Counted from the stretch's first letter, positions 1 to 11,337 are shown. The stretch is DNA of 64,000 nucleotides from Anastatus disparis (GCA_017163975.1 JAFFSR010000395.1:2054001-2118000), one strand, 5' to 3'. Numbers and translations are program-made. The notes: generated from the sequence alone by a model not told the origin.

Positions 1-49
1 TATAGATATATATTCCCATGTACATTTTGATATATACATGTCCGATAAA

Positions 50-121
50 CACATACACTCATACACATAAACACATACACACATACACATACACATATAC
101 ACATATGCACATACACATACA
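50..121. repeat. (ACACAT)n-type microsatellite
   Basis: Imperfect repeats of acacat/acatac units are read directly. No gene is visible in the first 180 bases. Confidence 0.85.
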
Positions 122-131
122 GAACATTTGC

Positions 132-183
132 CTCTCCATCTCCGTCACTCTGTCTCTCTGTCTCTGTTTTTTTCTCTCCGTCT
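132..183. repeat. CT-rich simple repeat left of LINE 1
   Basis: Units such as tctctg and tctccg, ending in tctgaaa. The same kind of repeat, also ending tctgaaa, lies right of the LINE at 5310-5545, so the LINE appears to sit inside a CT-rich simple repeat. Confidence 0.7.
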
Positions 184-614
184 GAAATTTTATTGACTTT
201 CACGCACCACTGGCTATTCTTGGTACTACTATTCGCCGTATTTCAATATCAGCCGTTAAGGAAGTTTTCCACTTAACCAACAACAGTGATCTGCATTCGA
301 CTATACGCCACGTTTTCTCGATCGTCACAGTGTAACTTGCATGCTAAAACTGCAAGGCATTTAGTCAACAAAAAGGTTCTAGCTGTTTTTTGTGCCTTGC
401 ATTGGACTTTTTACTTTTTGTGGTAACATTTTTGAGGAGGTTATGTTGGATTGGCGGCATGGCTGAGAAATTTTATTGACTTTCACGCACCACTGGCTAT
501 TCTTGGTACTACTATTCGCCGTATTTCATATCAGCCGTTAAGGAAGTTTTCCACTTAACCAACTACAGTGATCTGCATTCGACTATACGCCACGTTTTCT
601 TGATTGTCACAGTG
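184..614 (+). repeat. Tandemly duplicated 5' UTR of LINE 1 (283-bp period)
   Basis: A ~148-bp block at 184-332 recurs nearly unchanged at 467-614 (starts gaaattttattgactttc, ends gtcacagtg). The ~134 bp between them is single copy, so the structure is one full 283-bp monomer followed by a partial one. Tandem 5' UTR monomers in LINEs usually carry promoter activity; that role is inferred here. Confidence 0.85.
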
Positions 615-688
615 CTTACTGCCCACATCTTTACCTCTGATTTTGAGGTTAGTGCTCTCTTATTGTTGCCACGATATGTGTGTATGTG

Positions 689-1918
689 ATGGTTGTGTGT
701 GTGGTATGTAAGTGTGAGATCATACGTTCTGCGCCTTCACTTCAATGTGCACATTGTAATAATCTTTACTATTTTACTTGCTGTGATTCTACTTGGTTCA
801 TAGGTGATCGTAGAATTGCTTGCTGTGCCTGTTCTACACGTGCATATAGGCAACGTGACACGTGCATTGAAGGTTTTGCTGTTGGATGAGAGCGTGAATT
901 CAAACTCGAGAGTATCGCATCACCGCTTCCAGTAGGAAAAAGGGGCGTGACTTCGCCTAATACATCTTTGGAACCGCTAGCTCGCAAGCGTTGCCCTAGC
1001 TTAGGTGGTAGCTCCTCACACTCTGATCATTCTATATTGCTGGGTAGGGCGTCTACGCCTACTTGTCCCTCTTTGCCAACGCAATACTTGACAGACGCTT
1101 CTCTGCCTTCTGTAGCCGCTGTGCTTGATAGTACGTCTCTTTCTCATAAGCGTACTGAGTTGGCAGCTAACATCAAGATGAATAATGATACTAACTCTGC
1201 TGCTATGCCTGGTAAAACTCCACCACCTTGGTTCTTGGAGTTTAAGGAAGGCCTTGCTATCACTCTTGGTGAGATAACATCAGGTATTAAAGGTATTGCT
1301 ACCAGAATTGACGATCTTGAGTTGGCTGTTAAGGAAGCCAAGGAGGAATGTGCCGCCAATTCTCGGCGTATTGAATCTCGTATTTTGCGCACTGAGTCTG
1401 TGTTGTCTCGTCCTTATAAGGAATCTTGTGAGATCTTGGTCTCGGGTCTGCCGTTAGAAATTGACTCACTGAGTATTGATAATTTTATAAAGATCCTCAC
1501 TCCCATGGGACTCAATATTGATAGATCGCACTTCCTAAGTGTGCGTAAATGGTTGCCTAGAACTGCTGGTGAGGATCAGAGCAATGATGAGGTTAACATC
1601 ACTAAAAACTCAGTGGTGGTTCAGTGTTCATCCAGTCACGTCCGTGATCGTGTGGTCGGATCGGCTTCTAGACTGCATGATTTTCCATGTGAGCGCATTT
1701 TTGGTTGTGGCGGCAACTCTAAAGTCTTTCTGCGGGCGTTATGGCCTAAAGAGGTATATTCATTGTTGAAAAAGGCTAAGACGGCTAAGAAGGATCTTAA
1801 CTATGAGTGGCCTTTTGTCACCGATCTCAAGGTATATATAAGACGCACGAAGGACTCTGTTCTTATTCTCATCGCTTCTGAAGCTTATCTAGCTTCTTTA
1901 CCTCATAATCAAAAATGA
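689..1918 (+). pseudogene. LINE 1 ORF1 (PHD-like zinc finger plus FP25-like C-terminus), one in-frame stop
   Basis: ORF1 proteins of this LINE group bind element RNA and act as nucleic-acid chaperones. The first in-frame ATG I accept is at 689. Residues ~5-55 hold CxxC pairs spaced as in a PHD-like finger (CVVCKC, CAHC, CCAC). A TGA at 887-889 interrupts the frame, which then stays open to the TGA at 1916-1918. The C-terminal part has a region with VFLRALWPKE and KVYIRR, resembling the baculovirus-FP-like domain found in many insect LINE ORF1s. Serine/threonine-rich low-complexity sequence separates the two. ORF2 follows in the same frame with no intervening ATG. Function is by family resemblance; the copy is presumably dead. 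Confidence 0.7.
1916..1918 (+). other. TGA separating ORF1 and ORF2 in the same reading frame
   Basis: ORF1 ends with TGA and the following codons (starting GTT TTG) lead straight into the endonuclease in the same frame, with no ATG before the domain. LINE 2 shows the same layout at 35453-35455. The ORF2 start could therefore depend on stop readthrough or reinitiation. Confidence 0.6.
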
Positions 1919-4900
1919 GTTTTGGAAGACTTGCAGGTTGTTTCGTCCAATGTATTGTCCCCTAGTTACTCAAATAATGTTTTTTCTACAAATCCTTTAA
2001 TTAATTATGTAAATGTTGCCCACGCAAATGTTAACCGCCTAAAAACTCATTTTAACGAAATTGAATTCCAGTGTAGGTCTGAGGCTTATGATATTTTTGG
2101 AGTCACAGAGACCTTTCTTTCGGATCTAGATTCCACTACCATCATAAATATAGATGGTTATGAGTTTTTCCGGTTGGATAGAAAAGGCAAATCGGGTGGT
2201 GGTGTTGGTGCTTATGTTCATGATACCTTTAAGACCAGAATTCTTCATCATTCTGATCCTTCTTTTAATAACACCCCGGAATTTCTCATATTAGATATAA
2301 GTGTTGGTGCAAACTCTTTACTTTTCTGTATAGTTTATGTAAGACCTAAAGCTTCTTCGCTCGATAGTCTCTTTAATGTCCTATCTGAGCATACGTATAA
2401 CTACAAAAATATTATAATAACTGGTGATTTCAACATCAATTTAAATAAGTCTTCATACTTGGCCGATGCTCTTCGGTCCTGTTTTGATTGTCTATCATTG
2501 TTTCTGGTACCCTCTGAGGCCACTCACCACGTTTTCACCTTGGATCATGTTTCTCACACTTGGCTGGATTTATTTGCCATAAACGATAGGTGAGCTTTAC
2601 TAGCATATGAAAAGTCAAATTCTCCATTTATTGCTGGCCATGATGTAATTGAAATTAAATTCAAGTTTTTTAAACCCGAAAGGGATGTTAAATCTTTCTT
2701 AACTAGAAACTATAGTAATTGTAATACTACTGCTCTTAAGTTTAAACTTTCTCAATGTCTATCTTCATGTTTTCCTGCGAGTCCATTATCTACTTATTCT
2801 TCTTATGTATTGTCAACTCCATTATACTCTACTTACTCAAGTTCAATTATTTTACATCAACCTCTTTCTGAACTGGCTAAATCGAGTGGCCACCTTATTG
2901 ATGCTAAGGTTACTAATTTTACCTCTAGTTTTGTTAAAGTCTTCGATAAATTTGCTCCTGTTAGAGTTGTTAAAATTTTACCTAAGCGGAAACCATGGGT
3001 TTCTCATGATTTACGATTACTTATGAAACGTCGTGATAACTACTATCGCTTGACTCAGAGAACTGGTTCGGCAGATGACTATGCTCGTTTTAAACAGTTA
3101 CGAAATGAAGTCTCAAACTCTCTCTCTCTAAATCAAAAGATGATTATATAGCTAACAAGCTTTTATCTGCTCCTTCGGCCAAAAATAAATGGTCTGAACT
3201 TCGCAAGTTAGGACTTGCTTCAAATACTCTGCCGTCTCCTCTTAAAGATTTTTCTTCATCGACGCTCTTAAAGCATTACACATCGGTTTCATCTATTAGT
3301 CCTGCTCTGACTAATGCTGACATTGACCGTGTTCTCTCTACGCCTCTTAGATCAGATATTCCAGTCTTTGATTTTACTCCAACTAGCTCAAATACTGTAG
3401 TAAATATTCTGCGTTCGGCTGGCTCTAAAGCTGTTGGTCCTGATTCTATTTCTGCTGAAATGCTTCAGCTTGTGGACAATTCCATAGCTGATGGTTTAAC
3501 CTCTATTATAAATGACTCTCTTGTTCATGGCTATTTCCTGACAGCTTGGAAAAGAGCCGTCCTATTACCATTATCTAAGCAGATTAAGATCGACAGCCCA
3601 ACTCAGACTCGTCCTATTGCCAAACTATGTGAGATCTCTAAAGTTTTGGAAAGGGTGGTACACACCCAGTTTTCAGCTCATCTGGAGTCAAATCTTTTGC
3701 TTGATACTTATCAAACTGGGTTTAGAAAGGGTCATAGTACTCAAACAGCCCTATTACACTTATTGGATGATTGTAGGATTGCTATCGATCGCCGTATGGT
3801 TACTTTGCTACTTCTCTTTGACTTCTCTAAGGCGTTTAATAGAGTTCCTCATGTTAATCTGCTTGTCAAGCTACGTTCTATGAACTGCTCTGATACTGTC
3901 ATTAAATAGTTTGCCTCCTACTTATCCGATAGATCTTATTCTGTGATGGATAACTTGAATAATACTTCTGAATGGTCGTTTGTATCGGCTGGTGTTCCTC
4001 AGGGTAGTGTCCTGGGGCCACTAATGTTCTTGGTTTATATAAATAACATCTCTGATGTGTTGTCCTCATCTAAACATATACTCTTTGGAGATGACCTTCA
4101 AATTTATGAGTCCTTCCCACCGGTAAATCTGGTAGATGAGGTAAATCTTATTAATCATGAGATTGCTTCTGTAGTAAAGTGGGCAAATGATAATGGTTTG
4201 TTGCTGAATGCGGGAAAAACACAAGCCATAATCATTGGTAGTGAACAGTATATCTCTCAATTGAAGGATAATCCTGCTCCTAATATTCTGGTTGGTGATA
4301 CCATTGTTTCCTATTCTTCGGTAGTGAAAAATCTTGGTATATGGATATCTTCCACTCTTGACTGGAATAAGCAAGTCTCTGCGATGATTCGTAAGGTACA
4401 TGCTACTTTACGGTCACTGGAATTTTATAAACATGCTTTGTCTCAGGATATTAAGAAACAGCTCGTCGAGTCCCTTATTTTTCCGCATTTTGATTATGCA
4501 GCAGTCACTTATGATGATATTCCACAAACACTAAACTTGCGTCTGCATAGAGCCTTTAATGCTTGCATTCGTTTTGTTCATGGCCACATAGGCAGCCGTA
4601 ACAGAGTGACGCCTTTTCGCCTTCAATATCGTTGGCTTTCGGCTCAAAATAGACGCCTATACTTGAAAATCTCCTTAGCATTTAACGTGCTTGTTCATGG
4701 TAACCCATCATACTTAGCCACTAGGTTCGTAAGGCAACACATAAATGCGTCTGTGCGTTCCTCTGCTAGGTTACCACCGAGACTATTTATTTGTCCTAAC
4801 GTTCGCACAGCTGCTATGCAGCATTCTTTTGTCTATTCTGCGGCTGACTGCTTCAACAAAGAACTCTCTTCATTGAAGTCTTTTACTTCTGAAGATTTTC

Positions 4901-4980
4901 TCACTTTCAAACGTTATTTATATGAAAGACTTTTATTGAGTGAGTGTGAATCGTGGCAGCATGAGATGGGTGCTGGCTGA
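1919..4980 (+). pseudogene. LINE 1 ORF2: endonuclease-reverse transcriptase, two stops and one frameshift
   Basis: ORF2 of such LINEs nicks target DNA and primes reverse transcription from the nick. The endonuclease domain (about 2000-2700) shows the ETFL, GDFNIN, HTWLDLF and GHDVI motifs. A TGA at 2591-2593 interrupts it. The linker stays in frame to ~3135, where a one-base shift moves the frame. The reverse transcriptase (about 3400-4500) has RPIAKL, QTGFRKGHST, LLLFDFSKAF, GVPQGSVLGPL and an FGDD box (4087-4098) in place of the usual YADD. A TAG at 3907-3909 replaces a position that is Trp in LINE 2. The C-terminus runs to the stop at 4978-4980. Length is about 1000 codons, normal for the group. 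Confidence 0.85.
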
Positions 4981-5309
4981 TCTTATCAGCTGGTCACTAT
5001 TAATGGCATAGCGTCTTGTGATTTACTAACTATACGCATTTTTGTCCTAATATACTTCTGTTTGAAATTACCTAATTTTAATTTTAACTAGAATTAAAAC
5101 TTATGTTAGTTACCTGTAAACACTTGAATTCAAAAACTTTACGAGCATACTATACTCACTTGTTAATCTACACTATTCTTACTATTATTTTTTGCTTTCA
5201 TTGTTAATTGATTTAAAATATTAATTTGAAATATTATTATTATTGTTATTCGTTGTTGTATTTTCTTATTGTGCCAGACAGGGTGTTTACTCCAAGGCCA
5301 AATAAAGTT
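4981..5309 (+). other. LINE 1 3' UTR
   Basis: AT-rich non-coding sequence after the ORF2 stop, with a candidate polyadenylation signal AATAAA near 5299 just before the simple-repeat tail. No other gene seen. Confidence 0.6.
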
Positions 5310-5545
5310 TGTCTATGTCTATGTCTCTGTCTCTGCCTCTCCGTCTCTGTCTCTCCGTTTTCGTCTCTTCGTCCCTTTGTCTATGTCTCTTCGTCTCCGT
5401 CTCTCCGTTTTCATCTTTCCGTCGATGGCTCTCTGTTTCCATCTCTCTGTCTTCTTCTTCCTGTCTCTTCGTCTTCGTCTCTGTGTCTTCTTCTCTCTTT
5501 CTCCGTTCCTACGTCTCCGTTTTTTCATATCCGTCCCTCTGTCTG
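5310..5545. repeat. CT-rich simple repeat, LINE 1 tail and/or target
   Basis: Starts as tctatg units that grade into tctctg/tctccg units for ~235 bp. The first part looks like the LINE tail; the rest matches the repeat left of the element. Open frames here on both strands are artefacts of the repeat. Confidence 0.8.
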
Positions 5546-6287
5546 AAATACATGAATAAAAAAAATAAATTCCTATCATATTTTTTCATTAATTCAAATA
5601 AAATTGAGTAAAACAAATTTTTAATTTATCATGATGATATGATTTGTATTCAAACAATTTTGATGCATATTGGAACTATTAATCCTTTTTTCCAAATAAA
5701 TAAGAACTAAATTTTAAAAAGAACTGCAATATAAAAATTTATAAATTAAGGCAATTTTTTCGACTTCAAAATTAGCTAATTTATACATATTAATATAATA
5801 TATGAAAATTTAACCGAACGACGTTAGGAGCGAGGTAAATTAAGCTCATATGGATTAAAATCAAAAAGAAATTTCAGGGAAGAAAAGATTCTGGTCAGAT
5901 GTTTTATCATTAATTGATTGTATAAATATTAAATTTTATGGAAAATGATTTTTATAAGAAATGTTTATATAAGAACAAAGAAATAAACAAAACAAAATGA
6001 ACAATCTAACAAAAAAACTTAAGTTTAAAACTTTAAATGAACAATGTTCAATGATGAACATTAAGCTTTGTTATAAAGATGTTAACGTTTTTTTAATGTT
6101 TATGTATTTAATAAGTGGTAATTTATTAAAATTTTAAGAATAATTATCAATCAAAATTTTTAACTATTCACTTAAACAACATTTGAAATTTTTATTGCAA
6201 GATTTTTCATAGGTCTTAAGAAGTCTTTGATATTCTTATGATAAATTATTTCAATTCAGAACTACCCAAATTTATTATTTTCATAGA
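5546..6287. other. AT-rich spacer, no gene seen
   Basis: No coding sequence recognised. At ~5814 a short GC-richer stretch (cgacgttaggagcgaggtaa) resembles one at ~10655 (cgtcgtaggagccgtgagg). These may mark the two flanks of the Helitron remnant between them, but I cannot define exact ends. Confidence 0.4.
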
Positions 6288-6961
6288 ATGAATTTAACCA
6301 AAGAAGAAAAATTAATTATAATAGGTGAAGATGGATATGCTGGACAATTGAGTATGTTAAATGATAAAAACATTAGAAAATCTAATCAAATTTTGAATAA
6401 TCATACAAATAATTCAATGCAATCAACAATATTTTCACAAAAGCCTAAAAATATTAATCCAGTTCCATTAAATTAAGATAACGTACAAATACTTTTCTGC
6501 GACAATCGGCATTTTGGTCACTGGATTTGTATCTATTATTCAGAAAATGTAATTCATGTTTATGATGGTTTAAATAGTAATGGATTTAATGATGAATAAA
6601 AGTTTCACATTAATAAACTATTTCCAATTCGTGAAAACTTACAAATATGTTTTGAAAAAGTTCAATTTCAGATTCGATTAATCCTTTTGACTGTGGTATT
6701 TTTTCAATAGCGTTTGCAACAGCAATTGTTAATAATTTGTGTCCTTATGAAATAGAATTTGACATCGATAAAATGCGTGGACAATTGCTAACTATGTATG
6801 AAACAAATTCAATTTTCACGTTTCCATTAGTAAAGAACAATTATACTAATATCAATTATAAAGCAATATTCAGAAATCAGCAAATTATACATCACAAGGA
6901 ATTGTCAAGGATGAAATTAAATTTTCAAAATATAAATTTTGAATATCTTGAAGAAAAATAG
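6288..6961 (+). pseudogene. Ulp1/C48-like cysteine protease fragment
   Basis: Ulp1-family proteases cleave SUMO-like modifiers. The catalytic order His-Asp-Cys is readable across frames: a His-Trp pair in RHFGHWICIYY (about 6508-6541), an Asp in VIHVYDGL (about 6550-6573), and the Cys in FDCGIFSIAFA (about 6686-6718). The segment then continues into the open frame from 6737 (MRGQLLTMYETN). At least two stops (about 6474 and 6597) and a shift near 6670 break it. It is followed without obvious boundary by a Lys/Asn-rich linker and the Helitron protein, suggesting it was the N-terminal module of one large polyprotein. Whether it was fused or a separate ORF cannot be decided from this copy. Confidence 0.65.
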
Positions 6962-7779
6962 TTACAAGAATTGGCACTACAACAATTACATTTATTAGAT
7001 AACATAAAATGTTTAGAAGCAACAAATTATAAACCAAAAACTTTACAGAAAATTTATCAAAACAGTAATGAAAGAAAATCCAAACAAACTAAAGAAATAA
7101 TTTCAAAAAGTAATTGTGAAAATATTAAATACAATAACATTGAAGAATCTGAAAATAATATTGAACAAGAACCAATTCTGACAATTAAAAATAAATTTAA
7201 TGATAAAAAATTATTGAAATAAACGAAAGTTTCGATTGAGAAATTCAAACATTTAAATATAACGCAACATGAAAATCAAATTGATTCTCAAAACATTGAT
7301 GTAATCACGAAACTTGAAAATAACTTCAAGAGGGATGAAAATTAAAATAAATTATAAAAGGTGCAATGGAAAAATTAAAAATTATTAATATATTGCAACA
7401 AAAAAGTCAAATTTCTAACCAAAATGAATTTATAAAAAAACAATTAAGAATCTTTAAACAAAAATAATAATTTAACAAATCAACAAAATCACGACTACGA
7501 TAGACGCATTCATGACGAATCGTATTATAAATATAATAAACATAATTTTAAAAAATAGAAAACAATATAAATTGGAAAGCAAACAAAAAATATTGAAACG
7601 TTTAAATGAATCTTATGAAAAAACATAAAAAAAAGATGATAATTTAATTACTTCAGTAAAAAATAAAAATTGTTATGAAAAAAAACAAAGACTTATTCAA
7701 AAGAAAAGAAAATCAAAATGATATAAATTATTACCAAATAGCTAAAGATACATTAACCAATAATAATGAAAATTAGATC
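6962..7779 (+). pseudogene. Lys/Asn/Glu-rich linker between protease and Helitron Rep
   Basis: A degraded, highly AT-rich coding-like stretch (open 6971-7222, then broken) rich in Lys, Asn, Gln and Glu. No domain recognised. Its position suggests a disordered linker in the Helitron polyprotein. Low complexity makes homology calls unsafe. Confidence 0.4.
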
Positions 7780-10227
7780 ATGGAAAATAATATTAGTGAT
7801 TTGAATTTTATTTGTGATTTTTGTGGTGCTAGACATTTTGCATTCAAAATGTCAAGCAATAACAAATTTACATCATGTTGTAAACACGGAAATATAACAT
7901 TAGAAGAATATCCTGAAGAGATTAAGAAATTACTTACGGGAAATTCTATGAGAAGTAATAATTTTAAAAAATTCATAAGATCATATAACAACGCCATAGC
8001 ATCTGCTAGTTTTGGTGCAACATTTGATAAATTACTTAATAAAGGTCTTTAAGTTATACGTATTTGTGGACAAATATACCATAATACATATGCATTACAT
8101 GCAAATGAAAATAAATAAAAAAAGTACGGATAATTATACATATTTAATAACGCAGAAGCAAATAAATGCTACATAGAAAACGATCTGAATTGTTCTATTG
8201 AATTATTGAATACATTAGATTCTATAATTAGGAGAAATTATCCTCACGCAGCAGCTTATAAAATGATGCATAAAGTAGAAATTGAAGAAAATAATCGTTT
8301 TATTAAAAATGGAACTATACCTAGGGATGTCAAGGAGATGTAAAACGGACACTACACCTGTACTTATAGATATTAGCTTCCTTTCCATTTTATTGCTGAA
8401 TTTCCAGAAAAGAAATGCATAAGCTTGTAGTATGTATCATGATGATTATTTAGATAAATTTTTAAATAAATTCATTAATTAGTTCTTAAGATATTTGGAT
8501 TCCTGTACAAAATTGAAAAATGTTAATAAATAATTTTGGAATCCAAAATTCTCAATAACTAATGAATGAATTTTTTTTTTAATTCAACCGAATAATCTTC
8601 ATGGTACATACTACAAGCTAATGCATTTTTTTATTGAAAATTTTGCAATAAAATATAAAGATAGTGAATATTTATGAGAACAGGTGTAGTGTCCATTTCA
8701 CATCCCCTTAAAATGTTTATAAGACAAAACGATAACTTCGATAAGCATCAATATAATAAAGCTAAATATAATGAAGTAGCAGTAGTAGTTTTTGTAGAAA
8801 ATGAATCACCTATTGAAAGAGACATATGTATTTATTCGAAGGCTGAAAAACTAATAAAAATCCCATATATAAGTAAACACGTAGATCTTATAATTATATC
8901 CACTTATATTCATGGGTTCAAATAAAAAATTCAAGATTATATTTTATAAAGAAAAATCAAGATTCTTTAAGAATAGAACTTTATCAAGGCGTAATGAATT
9001 TCTTAAGAAATTAAAAAAAACGAAATCAATAATAGTTTAAAAATTGGAAAAATGTTTTATATTACCATCAACTTTTACAGAAAGTCCGTGTTCCTGACAT
9101 CAAAATTTTCTTGATTCCATGACATTAGTACAAAGAATTGAAAAATCAGATTTTTTTATTACTACGACATGCAATCCGAAGTAGGAAGAAATCACAAATA
9201 ATATAGAAGAAACTGAAGGAGTAATATATGGACCAGATATTATTGTTGAAGTATTTTATCAAAAATTAAAAATATTAATTGAGCAAATTACTAAAGAACA
9301 TATTTTGGTAAAATGCATTACATGTTCATACGTAGTAAAATTTTAAAAGAGAGGATTACTGCATGCACATATGCTAATATTTTTAAGAATATATGATAAA
9401 ATTTACAGTAGTGATGACGTTTATAAATTTATAGTAGCTGAAATTACAAATAGAAATGAGAATTCCAGAATATATGAAATAGTTAAACAATTTATGATCC
9501 ATGGCCCTTGTGGAGATCAGAATGAAAACTCACCTTGTATCGATAAAGAATCAGGAAAATGTACGAAAAATTTTTCCAAACGATTTAATGAAACTACAAT
9601 AATGACAAATAGTTATCCTATTTATCGACGAAGAAATGATAAAAATGAGATATTATACACAAAAAACAAGTGAGGAGACAATAGATTTGTTGTTCCTTAT
9701 AGCCCGCATTTATAACTAAAGTTTAATTGTCGTATTAATATTAAATTATGTTAAACAATAGAAGTTATAAAATACTTATTTAAATACTGCTTCAAAGGAC
9801 ATGATTGTGCATTTATAGAAATGAAAACTAGTGGAATAAATGCTGAAAGTAATACTAATGATGAAACAGATGAAACGAATTATTTGGACATGTTCTATGA
9901 TGGAATTAAACAATATATAAACACAAGATACGTTTGCCCACCAGATGCTAAGAAGGCATATTGGAATATAATATTAGTAAACTTTTACATACAATTTATA
10001 GATAAGCTGTTCATAATAAAAATTAACAATATGTGTATTTTAAAAAAGGATCCGATCACGAAATTGATGAGAAAAATGTTAATACAACACTAACAGCGTG
10101 GTTTGAAATTAATAAAAGTGACCCAGAGAGACATAATTTTGTTCATTCTGATATACCGCAACATTATGTTCTCAATCAAATACATAAAACATGGACGAAA
10201 AGAATAAAAGAGATTAATCGAGCGTAG
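7780..10227 (+). pseudogene. Helitron replication initiator (N-terminal zinc region and HUH Rep), helicase missing
   Basis: The open frame 7780-8052 carries the Helitron N-terminal signature: ICDFCGARHF, SCCKHGNI, then IRSYNNAIASASFGA. After the MITE, 8712-8925 continues the domain (KYNEVAVVVF, RDI, YIHGF). Further right, GLLHAHMLIFL (about 9355-9385) is the HUH metal-binding motif, MIHGPCG and CTKNFSKRF (about 9495-9590) follow, and KYLFKYCFKGHD (about 9768-9805) matches the two-tyrosine active-site motif. The last piece (to 10227) has TTLTAWFEINKSDPE and DIPQHYV, which precede the helicase in intact elements. Many stops and shifts; no helicase motifs before 11.4 kb. Confidence 0.8.
8334..8707. 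mobile_element. TTAA-flanked foldback MITE, family A copy 1
   Basis: A 374-bp element that is one long inverted repeat; the outer TIR is ggagatgtaaaacggacac with three mismatches over ~27 bp. Flanks are TCAA (8330-8333, one change from TTAA) and TTAA (8708-8711), as for piggyBac-type insertion. Removing the element plus one TTAA rejoins the Rep reading frame. A second copy is at 63135-63487. Confidence 0.85.
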
Positions 10228-11145
10228 CAAGGCTGCTAAACGCCGTGAAATAATGGGCCACTGAAGTCACGAGTATCTTATACCATTTTATAGCTCGAGT
10301 GATATAAATTCGCCATATTAAATCTGTACTAGTAAAAAACAATAACAAACAAAAACTATGCACTTCACGAATGATAATTCAAAAAATAAAAACGAAAACT
10401 GTAAAAAAGCAAGTACTAGGCGTTCCGTGAATGATAAATTAAAAAAAAGAAAGCAAAAACTATGTATGAGCCAAAACTTAACACTCCGTGAATAATAAAT
10501 CGAAAAAGATTTTGAAAAATTATATTTTTAAAAAATATACTTAAAATGTGTAATAATAATTAATTTTAATCAATATAACTGATATGGGAAATTGTTTGTT
10601 GAAATTATCTTTTCTAAAGTCATAAATTTAAATTTTGTTTCACGTATGAATTAGCGTCGTAGGAGCCGTGAGGAGGTAACTTATGTATTGTAAGCAATAG
10701 CAATCGTGCGTAGTAATAGGGGATTCCCCGAAGCATTTTATAATACAACGCCGAAATGACTATACCTCTTCACTTTGGATGTTATGCTACTATCAATTTT
10801 AGTTTTACTCGTATTTTACTTGCTTATAAATGTTATTTAATTTTAAAATTGTTAATATAAATGAGTTGTAATAATCTACACCTTATAATTATCAACGAAA
10901 ACTTTATAAAATAATTAAGATATCAAATTATTGCTTATTATACTTGACATTTCTTGTTGATCAAGTGTTAAGGCACATCTAAAATTAGTCTTTTTTATTG
11001 AACTGTACCAAAAAGTTAAAAATTTTTCACAGATCTTTTTTTTCACTGTTAAATAATAGACTATTTATAACACGTAGAAGCGTGGTATAAGTGCGAATTC
11101 ATGTCACGCAGTGCTATAAAGTCTATTTTTATCATATTACCAAAA
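10228..11145. other. AT-rich spacer with a ~55-bp minisatellite and a GGGGATTCCCC palindrome
   Basis: At about 10345-10510 three diverged ~55-bp units share the core ccgtgaatgataaat. At ~10719 aggggattcccc forms a small palindrome that could be part of a Helitron 3' hairpin, but no CTRR end could be fixed. No gene seen. Confidence 0.45.
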
Positions 11146-11337
11146 ATGAATCAACAAAAAGGTGAAGAATATGCATTAAGCATAATTAATGATATTTTAA
11201 CTAATAATGGATTCTAATTAAGTGACTTTAATTCACTCACTTTAAAATACTATATTGAAAATAGCGAAATTGAATATAGTACAGTAAATAATTTTAATAA
11301 CATTCGGTCAATTATTGATAGTCTAACAAATGCTTAA
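11146..11337 (+). pseudogene. Unrecognised short coding fragment
   Basis: From the ATG at 11146 a frame of 63 codons with one internal TAA (about 11215) runs to the TAA at 11335. The peptide begins MNQQKGEEYALSIINDIL and looks helical and protein-like, rather than random AT sequence. I recognise no family. It lies between the Helitron remnant and the Tc1/mariner-like element. Confidence 0.3.

Larger units (their letters stand above)
184..5330 (+). mobile_element. LINE 1: CR1/Jockey-group non-LTR retrotransposon, full-length but broken
   Basis: The unit has a 5' UTR, an ORF1 with PHD-like cysteines and an FP25-like C-terminus, an ORF2 with apurinic-type endonuclease and reverse transcriptase, a short 3' UTR with AATAAA near 5299, and a tail of tctatg/tctctg units. 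A microsatellite-like tail rather than poly(A) is typical of the CR1/L2 group. It carries three unambiguous in-frame stops (887-889, 2591-2593, 3907-3909) and a frameshift near 3135, so it is a decayed copy. The 5' boundary is placed at the start of the duplicated UTR block. Its ORF2 is alignable by eye with that of LINE 2 at 33-39 kb (QTGFRK..STQTA, LLLFDFSKAF, GVPQGSVLGPL). Clade assignment by motif only. Confidence 0.85.
6288..10227 (+). mobile_element. Helitron remnant with Ulp1-like protease module
   Basis: Reading left to right: an Ulp1-type cysteine protease fragment, a Lys/Asn-rich linker, the Helitron-like N-terminal domain, the HUH Rep domain, and a piece of the region between Rep and helicase. 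The SF1 helicase is absent. Stops and shifts are frequent throughout. A 374-bp MITE is inserted in the Rep part. Rolling-circle Helitrons have no TIRs or TSD, so the boundaries given are just those of recognisable coding sequence. Confidence 0.75.

Noticed and set aside
5226..5611. Several overlapping long frames on both strands
   Set aside because: They run through a CT-rich simple repeat; repeats without stop codons give such frames in all phases.
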